From Bacillus sp. PK3_68 (GTDB taxonomy: Bacteria; Bacillota; Bacilli; Bacillales; Domibacillaceae), in assembly GCF_003600835.1 (NCBI RefSeq), contig NZ_NQYC01000001.1, positions 496,001 to 560,000 on the forward strand: DNA of 64,000 nt. Reading direction: 5' to 3'. The stretch's first letter is position 1. Every line of letters starts with the position of its first letter. The position numbers and the translations under genes were made by a program. This document shows positions 17,194-25,721 of this stretch, in pieces. Below the pieces are notes generated by a model. The model had not been told where the DNA came from. It did no database searches and saw only the letters and a program-made list of their open reading frames with translations.

Positions 17194-18872
17194 TTAGTGT
17201 TTTGACTCATCCCCTGAAAAAGCCATCTCATATCCCTCGGCCACAATATTTTTGAGCACGGCTGTCGAGGTATCCGCTTGACAACCGCATATCCCTCCTT
17301 GCTTTTTTGCCCGCACATTTTGAACGGTTGCTTTTTTGACACCAGCCCCAATTAGGATCCCGGTTTTCGCTGACTGATCGATTGTCACATGTTTAATATG
17401 AACATCATCCGCTCTTTGCCCCCGCCGAATACTTTAATATCAACAGATGCTTTTTTAAAGTCTTTGATATGCAGATGATGGAGGTGGACATTTCGAGACC
17501 GGTATTGGATAGCAATAACCGGCTGCTTTTTATAATCATAATTCGGGTCTCCGATCACAGCGAAATGATTAATCATTACATTCTTATAAGCCGAAACAAC
17601 CAACGCTCTTGGTGTAGAATTTCGGTAGAGCGCCGTCCTTATAGGAGCAATAGAAACAAGCCGGGCAGCGGAAATATTATAAGCGGTAAGGGATTCCGGA
17701 TCTGCCGCGCTATGATGGCCAATATGCCTGAAGTTAAAGGAGCGGTTGTCGTTTACTGAAAGATGCCCTACAATATGAACGTTGTTAGCAGCAGACGAGT
17801 TATGATGGGCTTTTATTTCTACTCCCCCGAAACATCTAGCTGTTGAATTGTTGAGCAGCCAAATATTTCTTGAACCGTCATCTACTTCAATGCCGTTTGA
17901 ATTAGAAAATCCTTCTTTGTGTCCTTTTCCGCTTGGATCACACATGTGGGAATTAGAAATAAAAATGAAATCACTATGGTGGGTTGTGATGCCATCATCT
18001 CCGAAACCATATCCCTGAAGGCCATCCAGCCAAACGTACTTACTACCTCCCCGTGCTCTTGTGCCATCGCCAGAGTAACTATATTTTGTAGATGAAATAT
18101 CAAAGCAATGTAGCCCGGGGTTGATTGCTTTCACTTTCTTTACCCAACCATAGGACACATGGGCATAAGTGAGACAACTGGATCGATTGCCACCTGTGCT
18201 TGTACGTGGAATATCTCCAAGACGCTCTACATTCCAGTCCAGGGTCATATTCTCCACACATAGATGGTGGTTTCCCTTTTTATGGTCTGCATTTGTAACG
18301 AGCCAACTGCTTTTCGGCGCCTGATCATGAAGTCTTAAAATCGTTTGCTCTTCCCCTTCCCCGACAAGGTGGGTGAAAGAGGGAAGTCGGATTTCTTTTA
18401 CGAGAAAGGTTCCTTTCGGGATATATACTTTTACCTTTCCTTTTCCAATTGCTTTTCGAAAGGCTTCGGTACAATCCGTTACTCCATCTCCGACAGCTCC
18501 ATAGTCTATCACATTTACCTCCCGGTTCATTTGTTTCGACAAAATCGTATACTCTTTATCCAATAAATCTTTCCAAGCCGGAAAGACATTGCCCCTTTCG
18601 TCTACTAACGTTTCTGAAGAAACAACCGGCTTAACGCGCTCCGCCGGCAAAAGAAGATTAATAAAAAAAGCTGTTGCCTTTTGAAATAAGCCGCTAATAG
18701 AGAAAGATCGTGGTGCCTCTTTATTCGAAGGAAATGGATAGCGTTTTTTATATTGGGCGAATAAATTATTTGTTTCTTGAACAATCTGTTTTATAGATGG
18801 GCTATTATGGAAAAACTGAGAGATCAGCTTATCGTTTTTGGAAGGATCATGATTTTTAGTTAAATTGAACAT
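17194..18872 (-). CDS. Pectate-lyase-3-type right-handed beta-helix protein (one frame break)
   Basis: About 559 residues once repaired. After a 115-residue N-terminal region comes VIDYGAVGDGVTDCTEAFRKAI, the signature entry into a pectate lyase superfamily/GH28-like beta helix. Many repeats of parallel-strand type follow, including GFGDDGITTHHSDF and GIEVDDGSRNIWLLN. The frame breaks at the C5 run 17419-17423. With one more base the protein continues through ADDVHIKHVTIDQSAKTGIL to the stop at 17194. No signal peptide is evident. The substrate is unknown; a polysaccharide is likely from the fold. It is divergent from the csbB operon, and the span is 3n-1. Confidence 0.68.
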
Positions 18873-18976
18873 TTGCTTTCACCTGTCCTTTTGAAGATCT
18901 TTTATCATTGCTATAAAATTTACCCTTGTTTTTCGAATAAAATCAAGCCGAAAACAATTCTCTTCGACTTTAAAAG

Positions 18977-19001
18977 GATTAAAAAAGCGAAAACAGGGTA
19001 T
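18977..19001 (+). promoter_or_regulatory. Sigma-B-type promoter of the csbB operon
   Basis: GATTAA, a 13-base spacer, then GGGTAT. The consensus is GTTTAA and GGGTAT with 12-15 bases between, so only one base differs. It lies 155 bases before the csbB start. B. subtilis csbB is a known sigma-B gene. A TTGACA at 19009 may add a second, housekeeping promoter but lacks a good -10. Confidence 0.65.
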
Positions 19002-19155
19002 ATGTCCGTTTGACAGAATTTATACAAATCGACTGATATTATGTCAGATTTATCATTATTTTCTTTTCATTTTTCTGTCAATTTAGGGCATACATAAAAA
19101 GAATCTACCCTTTGCACAACAGAATTAATTTTATGAAGAGAAGAGGCGGAGAAGT

Positions 19156-20151
19156 GTGAATACCATTTCAATCATCATACCAGCTTATAATGAGGAAGAT
19201 AACATTTCATTAGTTTACGAAAGCATCAAAAAGGAATTTACAAAGTTAGCGTATGATTTTGAAATTTGTTTTATTAACGATGCAAGCACTGATAACACGT
19301 TAAAAGAAATTAAACAGCTTGCAGCAAAAACACCTAAAGTTAAATTTATTTCTTTCTCCCGCAATTTCGGAAAAGAGGCCGCTCTGCTCGCTGGTTTACA
19401 GCATGCTAACGGCCGTGCTGTCATCATTATGGATGCAGATTTGCAGCACCCTCCCTTTTTAATTCCTAAATTGCTGAAAGGTTACGAAGAAGGATTTGAT
19501 CAAGTAATTGCACGGCGAAACCGCAATGGGGAGCCTGCTCTAAAAAAGTTTTTTTCTTCTACGTACTACAAGCTCATCAACCATATTGTAGATGTCCAAT
19601 TAGAAGACGGGGTCGGCGATTTCAGACTACTGAGCGAAAAAGCTGTCCAAGCTGTTCTGTCATTAAATGAAGGGCAACGTTTTTCCAAAGGACTCTTCTC
19701 ATGGATTGGCATGAATCAAAAAGTCATTGATTATAACAATGTGTTAAGAAAAAATGGTGAAACAAAATGGTCCTTTTCCAAATTGTTGAACTATGGACTC
19801 GATGGGTTTATCTCATTTAACAACCGGCCACTCAGGTTATGTTTCTACTCGGGAGCTGTTGTTTTATGTCTCGCACTTATTTATAGCGCCATTACATTTG
19901 TTCAAATTTTAAATAATGGCATTGACGTACCCGGGTATTTTACAATCATCACAGCGGTCCTCATTTTAGGAGGGATTCAACTCGTGAGTCTCGGTGTGAT
20001 TGGTGAATATATCGGCCGTATCTATTATGAGACAAAAAAACGGCCGCCTTATTTAATTCAGGAAACAAATTTTATGAACGGAGCGCAATATGAGAAAAAC
20101 AAGCCAAGAATTTATCAGATTCGTCATAATCGGGGGAATCAATACCTTTAA
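19156..20151 (+). CDS. csbB: CsbB-like polyprenyl-phosphate glycosyltransferase (GT2)
   Basis: A 331-residue GT-A fold glycosyltransferase followed by two C-terminal membrane helices (near 230-290). Motifs are SIIIPAYNEEDNI at the N-terminus, the metal-binding MDADLQHPP near residue 94, and the DGVGDFRLLS acceptor-side segment. The GTG start at 19156 follows GGCGGAG. In B. subtilis CsbB loads GlcNAc onto undecaprenyl phosphate for lipoteichoic acid decoration. Here the gene overlaps the GtrA gene by 62 bases, which overlaps yfhO, so all three parts of the system are translated together. The sugar is inferred from the homologous system. Confidence 0.82.
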   Translation: MNTISIIIPAYNEEDNISLVYESIKKEFTKLAYDFEICFINDASTDNTLKEIKQLAAKTPKVKFISFSRNFGKEAALLAGLQHANGRAVIIMDADLQHPPFLIPKLLKGYEEGFDQVIARRNRNGEPALKKFFSSTYYKLINHIVDVQLEDGVGDFRLLSEKAVQAVLSLNEGQRFSKGLFSWIGMNQKVIDYNNVLRKNGETKWSFSKLLNYGLDGFISFNNRPLRLCFYSGAVVLCLALIYSAITFVQILNNGIDVPGYFTIITAVLILGGIQLVSLGVIGEYIGRIYYETKKRPPYLIQETNFMNGAQYEKNKPRIYQIRHNRGNQYL

Positions 20152-20479
20152 TTACTATGCTGTCTATTTAATGCTTCACGTACTTGTTGGCTGGATGTAT
20201 ATGCCATCCCACGTACTGGCTTTTTTAGTCAGCTTCGTCCTTTCTTTCTTTTTAAATTCTTATTTTACATTTAAGGTGAAGCCCACATTAGCGAAATTTT
20301 TAAAGTTTCCGCTCTCACAAGCTGTTAACTTTACAGTGTCTTCTCTTTTTATGTATGTATTTATTGAATACTTCCAGATCAACAGCATGATCACTCCCAT
20401 CTTGGCTGTATTCGTTGCCTTGCCCGCTACTTTTATCGTTACGAGCAAAATTTTGAAAAAAGAGAGTGTTAGTGCATGA
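20090..20479 (+). CDS. GtrA/GtcA-family membrane protein (lipid-linked sugar flippase)
   Basis: A 129-residue protein with four hydrophobic helices and the GtrA opening EFIRFVIIGGINTFNYYAVY, then FLVSFVLSFFLNSYFTFK. GtrA family proteins are thought to move polyprenyl-linked sugars across the membrane. B. subtilis YngA and Listeria GtcA act this way in teichoic acid glycosylation. The gene begins inside the csbB 3' end and its stop overlaps the yfhO start by 4 bases, which shows translational coupling. In B. subtilis yngA is unlinked to csbB-yfhO, so the joined arrangement is informative. Confidence 0.83.
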   Translation: MRKTSQEFIRFVIIGGINTFNYYAVYLMLHVLVGWMYMPSHVLAFLVSFVLSFFLNSYFTFKVKPTLAKFLKFPLSQAVNFTVSSLFMYVFIEYFQINSMITPILAVFVALPATFIVTSKILKKESVSA

Positions 20480-23085
20480 GAAAAAAAAGTGTCATCGTTG
20501 TTATTATTAGCAGTCTGCTTTTATCAGCGGCTGCTCATTTCTTTTTTATTCAGGATTGGTTGGATGGACGATTTATGATTGGGCCGAACGACGGTTTATC
20601 ACAAATGATCCCCTTCAAAAAATTTATTTATGATCAGTACAGTCACGGGAACTTTTTCTACTCCTGGGCATTTGGGTTAGGTGGCGGATTTTACAGTCAG
20701 CTCGCCTATTATTTTTCCACTTCTATCATTTTTCTGCTCACCGCAGCAATTGTTTATTTATTAGAAACCATAGGGCTGATTTCTCCGCCCGATTTATTAT
20801 TCTGGGCAAATACCGTATTGATTGTAAGCATAATAAGACTTGCCCTCGTTATCTCAGCGGCTGCCTTCACATTTAAATACATGGGCATCCGCCTGTCTGC
20901 TGCTTTCACCGGAGCGGCAGTGTACGGTTTGACTGTCATGTATTTTCGCCATGTTGTTTACTGGGAATTTTTTACTGATGCCATGCTCTGGCTGCCTCTT
21001 CTCGTGTTAGGCACAGAAAAAATTATCCGTGAAGGAAAACCCGGATGGTTTATTGCTTCCTGGTCACTGATGTTTTTCAATAATTTTTATTTTGCCTATA
21101 TCCACCTAATCTTTTTGTTTATTTATATATTGTTTCGCTGGATAGTTCCTTTATCACAGGAAGAATACTCGAAACGAAAACAGCTTGTTCTCTTTTTCAC
21201 GGCCGGCCTTGTCAGTTTTTGTATAAGTGCGATCTCTTTTATCCCGGCTGTTTATGGATTTCTTAATAATTATCGGCCTGCTTATGAAGCAGACATTCCT
21301 TCTTTTCTTATCACAGACAACATTTTATATGCCAGTAAATATATTATCTTGCCAGCGATCCTGTTATTGTTTCTGTTTGTTCCTTCTTTATACAAGGTTC
21401 GTACATATCGATTTTTCGCCTTGCTGACCTTTTTACTAGTCGTGCTTCACTTTAGCCCATTAGCAGCAAGTGCATTTAATGGCTTTTCGGCTCCACAATA
21501 TCGCTGGGAATATTTACTTTCCTTTACTGCAGGTGGCTGTGTAGCCGCCGGCTTGCAATCCTTATATAAGATTCGTATCCACCAACTGCTTTTATCCATA
21601 ACGATTTCCTTTGGCATTTATTTGTCTGCAGGACAGGCCATGGCCTATATCATCGGACCGGTTCTTACTGCTTTATTTGAACAGCAGATGGACATCGTTA
21701 TGCAATTGTTTTTCCTGGTGGCCTTTCTGCTCTTTCTTTATGTATGGACAAAGAAGACGGTTTTCCTCGTTGTCCTGCAGCTTGCTGTTGTCGCTTCAGG
21801 CCTTTTGGTCGTCAATACGTATCAGCAATTGATCATGTCGGATGAATTCGCTGTTGACCGGGTCTCCCGTGATTTTTTGCAGGACCCTAAATACAATGGG
21901 GCTGAACAGCAACGCCTGATTGATAAAGTTCAGCGTTCCGAACAAGACCCACTGACAAGAATTGATTGGATGAATGATCTTAGAAACAATACTCCCATTG
22001 TTCAAAATTTCAACGGAACAAGCTTATATTCAAGCATCTTTAATGAAGAGCTTCTCTTCTTCTACTGGCATGATTTGCAGATTGATATGGGACGCGAGAG
22101 TGTAAGCCGCTATGCTACTTTAGGCAACCGGGCGAATCTTTACAGTTGGCTGCAAACAAAATACTGGATGAGAAAAAAAGAGCAGGCGGCCAATGCTCCG
22201 TATGGTTTTGTCCCCTTTGCGGAATCAGCCCACTATACCGTATTTAAAAACACGCTGACTCTTCCTTTCGTGAGGACTGCCCGCCAGGTATTTTATGAGG
22301 AGGATTTGAAAAAACGCTCTCCAATGGAGAAGGAGCACGCCATGCTTTCTGGTGTTGTTTTGGAGAAAAAGAACGGTACTAGCCATTTTCTGGCCCCAGA
22401 AAAAAATACAATCGGAGAAGCGGATATTCAGGCAGTAAATGCCACATACAAAAACGACAAATTAAAAGTTACCAAAAACGATGGCGGCATTGTGATTACC
22501 CCGCACAAGTCTTCTAAGGAAACGAAGGATTATTATGTCGAGTTTTATATAAGAAATGTTCATGGCAAAGGCTTTGCCTTAAAAGTTAATAATTATCGAA
22601 CGACGAGGAAGCCGGCTGCCTCTATTTATAAAACAGGCATCCAAACCGTCGTCATTCGTATTCCAAAGGAGAAACAAATTGCTCTTCGCCTTCCTAAAGG
22701 CACCTACGAACTGAAAAGCTTGAAGTTGTTTGAAGAGGATTATAAAGAGCTCCATCAAGCTGCAGCTAAAAAAATAAAGCAGCCTGAAATAAACTGGGAT
22801 AAAAACAAAGTCTCTATTGACTATCAAAACGAAACTGGTGAACGGTATATGGTATTGCCGATTCCGTACGAAAAAGGCTGGAAGCTAAAAATAAATAATG
22901 AACCAAAGGAAATAGAAAAAGCCAACTTTGCCTTTACCGGGTTCCCTTTAGAAAAAGGGAACAATCATATCCAGCTTATCTATCGGCCGCCTTTCTTTTC
23001 CTTATCTGTTGCTTTGCTCATTTTTGGAGTGGCCGGAGCTGTCTGGCTAGTTAGAAGACATTCCGACAAAGAAAAATCGCACTGA
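20476..23085 (+). CDS. yfhO: YfhO-family membrane glycosyltransferase (GT-C type)
   Basis: An 869-residue polytopic membrane protein. Roughly a dozen hydrophobic segments fill residues 1-460, a large extracytoplasmic part spans 460-840, and a last helix ends in SLSVALLIFGVAGAVWLV. The first loop carries GPNDGLSQMIPFKKFIYDQY, the conserved YfhO motif with an acidic Asp, typical of GT-C enzymes that use lipid-linked sugars outside the cell. In B. subtilis YfhO transfers the CsbB-made GlcNAc to lipoteichoic acid. It is the last gene of the csbB-gtrA-yfhO operon. Confidence 0.85.
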   Translation: MRKKSVIVVIISSLLLSAAAHFFFIQDWLDGRFMIGPNDGLSQMIPFKKFIYDQYSHGNFFYSWAFGLGGGFYSQLAYYFSTSIIFLLTAAIVYLLETIGLISPPDLLFWANTVLIVSIIRLALVISAAAFTFKYMGIRLSAAFTGAAVYGLTVMYFRHVVYWEFFTDAMLWLPLLVLGTEKIIREGKPGWFIASWSLMFFNNFYFAYIHLIFLFIYILFRWIVPLSQEEYSKRKQLVLFFTAGLVSFCISAISFIPAVYGFLNNYRPAYEADIPSFLITDNILYASKYIILPAILLLFLFVPSLYKVRTYRFFALLTFLLVVLHFSPLAASAFNGFSAPQYRWEYLLSFTAGGCVAAGLQSLYKIRIHQLLLSITISFGIYLSAGQAMAYIIGPVLTALFEQQMDIVMQLFFLVAFLLFLYVWTKKTVFLVVLQLAVVASGLLVVNTYQQLIMSDEFAVDRVSRDFLQDPKYNGAEQQRLIDKVQRSEQDPLTRIDWMNDLRNNTPIVQNFNGTSLYSSIFNEELLFFYWHDLQIDMGRESVSRYATLGNRANLYSWLQTKYWMRKKEQAANAPYGFVPFAESAHYTVFKNTLTLPFVRTARQVFYEEDLKKRSPMEKEHAMLSGVVLEKKNGTSHFLAPEKNTIGEADIQAVNATYKNDKLKVTKNDGGIVITPHKSSKETKDYYVEFYIRNVHGKGFALKVNNYRTTRKPAASIYKTGIQTVVIRIPKEKQIALRLPKGTYELKSLKLFEEDYKELHQAAAKKIKQPEINWDKNKVSIDYQNETGERYMVLPIPYEKGWKLKINNEPKEIEKANFAFTGFPLEKGNNHIQLIYRPPFFSLSVALLIFGVAGAVWLVRRHSDKEKSH

Positions 23086-23094
23086 ACTTTCTAT

Positions 23095-23120
23095 GTTTAG
23101 AGCTGGGAGTTTGATGGTAA
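23095..23120 (+). promoter_or_regulatory. Sigma-B-type promoter of the gsp17M-like gene
   Basis: GTTTAG, a 14-base spacer, then TGGTAA. This gives five of six and four of six matches to the sigma-B boxes. It lies 36 bases before the start of a general stress protein gene. Confidence 0.5.
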
Positions 23121-23155
23121 ACATATAGAGAATACAAAATCAGGAGGCAGATACA

Positions 23156-23482
23156 ATGGTTACAACAAAAACAGTAGAGAATGCAGTACAAGCAAAAAGT
23201 GAGATTGAAGGCTTACTCTCTCAAGGCTATTCTTTAGATAACGTCTATCTCCTTGCCCATGACGAACATCGTGGAGAAGACATAGCTGAGGCTCTTCATA
23301 CAAATGAAGTGGGCATGAAAGAACAAGGTGTATTGAATAGCATGACTAATATCTTTAAGTCTCGTGGCGATGAGTTACGAAGCAAAATGAAGTCACTCGG
23401 CCTATCTCAACAAGAAGCGGACACATACGAAAAAGAATTGGATAAAGGAAAATTAGTCCTGATCGCTAACAAACAACAGTAA
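23156..23482 (+). CDS. General stress protein 17M-like (YflT domain)
   Basis: A 108-residue soluble acidic protein of the heat-induced stress protein YflT family (GSP17M). It has the family pattern of an N-terminal regulatory-like fold, GYSLDNVYLLAHDEHRGEDIAEAL, a short spacer and a helical C-terminus (LGLSQQEADTYEKELDKGKLV). CAGGAGG is well spaced from the ATG. The biochemical role is unknown; family members are induced by sigma B, and a matching promoter lies upstream. It is a single gene closed by a strong terminator. Confidence 0.8.
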   Translation: MVTTKTVENAVQAKSEIEGLLSQGYSLDNVYLLAHDEHRGEDIAEALHTNEVGMKEQGVLNSMTNIFKSRGDELRSKMKSLGLSQQEADTYEKELDKGKLVLIANKQQ

Positions 23483-23496
23483 TAACAGCCCAACGA

Positions 23497-23541
23497 AAAA
23501 AGCTGTCATAGAGTGGAATATTCCCTCCATGACAGCTTTTT
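23497..23541 (+). terminator. Terminator of the gsp17M-like gene
   Basis: AAAAAGCTGTCAT (23497-23509) pairs with ATGACAGCTTTTT (23529-23541): a 13-bp stem with a T-run. Confidence 0.88.
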
Positions 23542-23782
23542 CTGACGTATTTTGCGGCGGAAAGCCGTCTGGCCACATCCAGACGTTCTGCCAAACAGCA
23601 GACTTTCCGACTTACGCAAATTAGCTCATCGCTTGATTACTATAACATACTTTTGCTGTTTTCAGCAATCTTTTTTATTTTTTCATGTACTCGCTCATAA
23701 TTCACCTATAGAGCGGGTAAGGATAAACTACATTCAGCTTTTTAATGATAATAAGCTGTAAGTTAGCAAAGGAGAAAAAAGA

Positions 23783-24517
23783 ATGGGAAAAGAGACAAAA
23801 ACTAATGATGAGTTATCTGAACGCTTTGAAGCTGCTTTTAATCGAATACACAACAGACTCAAGGCAACAGTAAAACAAAGTGAAAGCGATGCTTTTATGG
23901 AGCTGCTTCATATAAGTGCACGCAATCATGCAAGCGTCCGTGCCCACCTTGACGAATTGAAGCAGTACGCTAAATTGAGAAACGCCATTGTTCACCAAAA
24001 GACAGAAGCGGATTACTACATAGCTGAGCCTCATCAAGAAATTGTTGAGCGCATTGAGCAGATCGACAAAATGTTATCAGAGCCGGCAGAAGCGATGTCG
24101 ATCGCCTCCTCCCCCGTTCATATCGTCGAACCGGATACTCCGCTTGTACAAGTGCTAGAAATGATTCGCGATGATCAAATCAATGAATATCCTGTATATG
24201 AAAAAGGAAAATACCAGGGCTTGTTAACTGGAAAAGAAATATTGAAATGGATGGCCAACACGCATGCTGAGGGAAAAATCAACATTGCTAACGTCCAAGT
24301 AAAAGATGTCCTGCCTGAGCAAAATGATTATTTTCTTTCCTTCGTCAAACGAGATGCCAATATTTTTGACATTGAATACACTTTTGAAGAACACCAGTCT
24401 CTCAATAAAAAGCTGGAAGCTGTCCTCATTACTCCAGAGGGCGGATCAGATGAACTACCGGTCGGCATTATTACTTCCTGGGACTTAACAAAAAACAATG
24501 ATGTGATTCTTGAGTAA
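23783..24517 (+). CDS. CBS-domain protein with N-terminal helical region
   Basis: A 244-residue cytoplasmic protein. Residues 1-85 are helical and charged (ARNHASVRAHLDELKQYAKLRNAIVH). A CBS pair follows from about residue 100, with SPVHIVEPDTPLVQVLEMIRDDQINEYPVYEKGKYQGLLTG as the first repeat and a diverged second repeat ending in LPVGIITSWDL. CBS pairs bind adenosine nucleotides and act as energy sensors. No output domain is attached, so the partner is unknown. AAAGGAG precedes the ATG. It is a single gene. Confidence 0.72.
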   Translation: MGKETKTNDELSERFEAAFNRIHNRLKATVKQSESDAFMELLHISARNHASVRAHLDELKQYAKLRNAIVHQKTEADYYIAEPHQEIVERIEQIDKMLSEPAEAMSIASSPVHIVEPDTPLVQVLEMIRDDQINEYPVYEKGKYQGLLTGKEILKWMANTHAEGKINIANVQVKDVLPEQNDYFLSFVKRDANIFDIEYTFEEHQSLNKKLEAVLITPEGGSDELPVGIITSWDLTKNNDVILE

Positions 24518-24818
24518 TAATAAGCTGGGTGATCTTCAACGAGCTTTGTTCAAGAAAAATTATTTTATTCAACGGCAAATGATTTAACAAAAGTGGGTAC
24601 TCTTGCAGTGCTCACTTTCATCTAATTCGGACTCTCTTTAAGTAGGAAGTATTCCCTTTGCAGATAAACTACCTGAATTCTCTTTATAAGATAGAAACTA
24701 AAAATCTGTTTCAGCTTCTTCTGTTCATCCCAGCAAACAGCTCGCGGAAATAAAAGCGCTTGCTTATACAACTATTTTTCGGGTTTTATTTGTCGATATT
24801 ACTCGAAAAGTTATCAAT
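24518..24818. other. Gene-free stretch after the CBS gene
   Basis: No gene is supported. A hairpin near 24592-24620 (AAAGTG...CACTTT) could end the CBS gene transcript but lacks a clear T-run. The rest is A/T-rich with no element I recognise. Confidence 0.5.
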
Positions 24819-24856
24819 AAAAATACCCTATTCTTATTGAAGAATAGGGTATTTTT
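24819..24856 (-). terminator. Terminator of the NlpC/P60 gene
   Basis: AAAAATACCCTATTCTT pairs with AAGAATAGGGTATTTTT around a 4-base loop. The T-rich ends work on both strands. Confidence 0.88.
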
Positions 24857-24857
24857 A

Positions 24858-25523
24858 TTAATATGTTTTTGCACCTATGTAACGCTTAGACCAATATGAA
24901 CTCTTAAGAGAGCTGATGGTCACTCCAGCTGAAGTAGAGCTATGTATAAATTGATTGTTGCCGAGATAAATACCGGCATGTGATGCGCCTTTTTGATATG
25001 TTTCAAAGAACACAATGTCTCCCACTTTTGGGCTGCTCGTTCTCTTTCCTGCAGAATAAATACCAGCTACTGTTCTTGGCAAGGAGATCTTTGCACTGTT
25101 TTTATAAACATAAGTCAAAAATCCACTGCAATCAAATCCTGAAGGCGTAGCGCCTCCCCACTTGTAAGGAACGCCTATAAACTTTTTGGCATAAGCTACT
25201 GTGCTCGTTTTGCTAGAAGCACTTGCCGTTGACTTTGATGTTGTTTTCCCCAGCACCCTAAATGTGTTTTTTCCTACGATGCCATCCGCTGTCAGCCCGT
25301 TAGCTTTTTGCAGCCTAATGACTGCTGATTTTGTTAAAGGTCCAAAGGTTGTATCCAGTGAAGACTTGTAATATCCCTTTGCTTTTAACACTTGCTGCAA
25401 TTCCTTTACATCCGAATGTTTCATCCCGCTTTTCAAAGTCTGATCACCTAAGGCTGCTTCCCCTGCAGCCGGGCTCGCTAGTAAAGCGCCAGCCATCGTT
25501 GCTGCGATTATCCATTTTCTCAC
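24858..25523 (-). CDS. Secreted NlpC/P60 peptidoglycan endopeptidase with PG-binding domain
   Basis: A 221-residue exported cell-wall hydrolase. The signal peptide spans residues 1-23 (MRKWIIAATMAGALLASPAAGEA). PG_binding_1 occupies about 28-92 (VKELQQVLKAKGYY to DGIVGKNTFRVL). A Ser/Thr-rich linker leads to an NlpC/P60 domain from about 108. The catalytic Cys is in GFDCSGF (C132), the His in SHAGIYLG (H182), and a third polar residue in QFIHSS (H194). Such enzymes cut gamma-D-Glu-diaminopimelate bonds. It is a single-gene unit; the exact role (growth, separation or sporulation) cannot be told. Confidence 0.87.
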   Translation of the reverse strand: MRKWIIAATMAGALLASPAAGEAALGDQTLKSGMKHSDVKELQQVLKAKGYYKSSLDTTFGPLTKSAVIRLQKANGLTADGIVGKNTFRVLGKTTSKSTASASSKTSTVAYAKKFIGVPYKWGGATPSGFDCSGFLTYVYKNSAKISLPRTVAGIYSAGKRTSSPKVGDIVFFETYQKGASHAGIYLGNNQFIHSSTSAGVTISSLKSSYWSKRYIGAKTY

Positions 25524-25721
25524 TCTTTTTCCCTGCTTTCTATGTATTTTCTATTTTTCTCTTATTTTAACATCGAAAAATGTCTAATATATTTTAATTA
25601 CATTACAAATATATTAAACGTTTGGAAATCATTTCATTATTTAATTTCCTTTCTCTAAAGTGGTTGCATAATATGTAGCGAGGCAAAAGGCTTTAATTCA
25701 GAAAAGAAGGTGGAAGCACAA

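Noticed and set aside
19009-19040. Housekeeping promoter TTGACA upstream of csbB
   Set aside because: No -10 box with acceptable spacing was found (TGATAT at 18 bases is poor). It is mentioned only under the sigma-B site.
24745-24770. cre-like AAAGCGCTTGC in the gap before the NlpC/P60 gene
   Set aside because: It misses the G at position 2 and the terminal CA, and lies at the 3' end of two converging genes, where control is unlikely.
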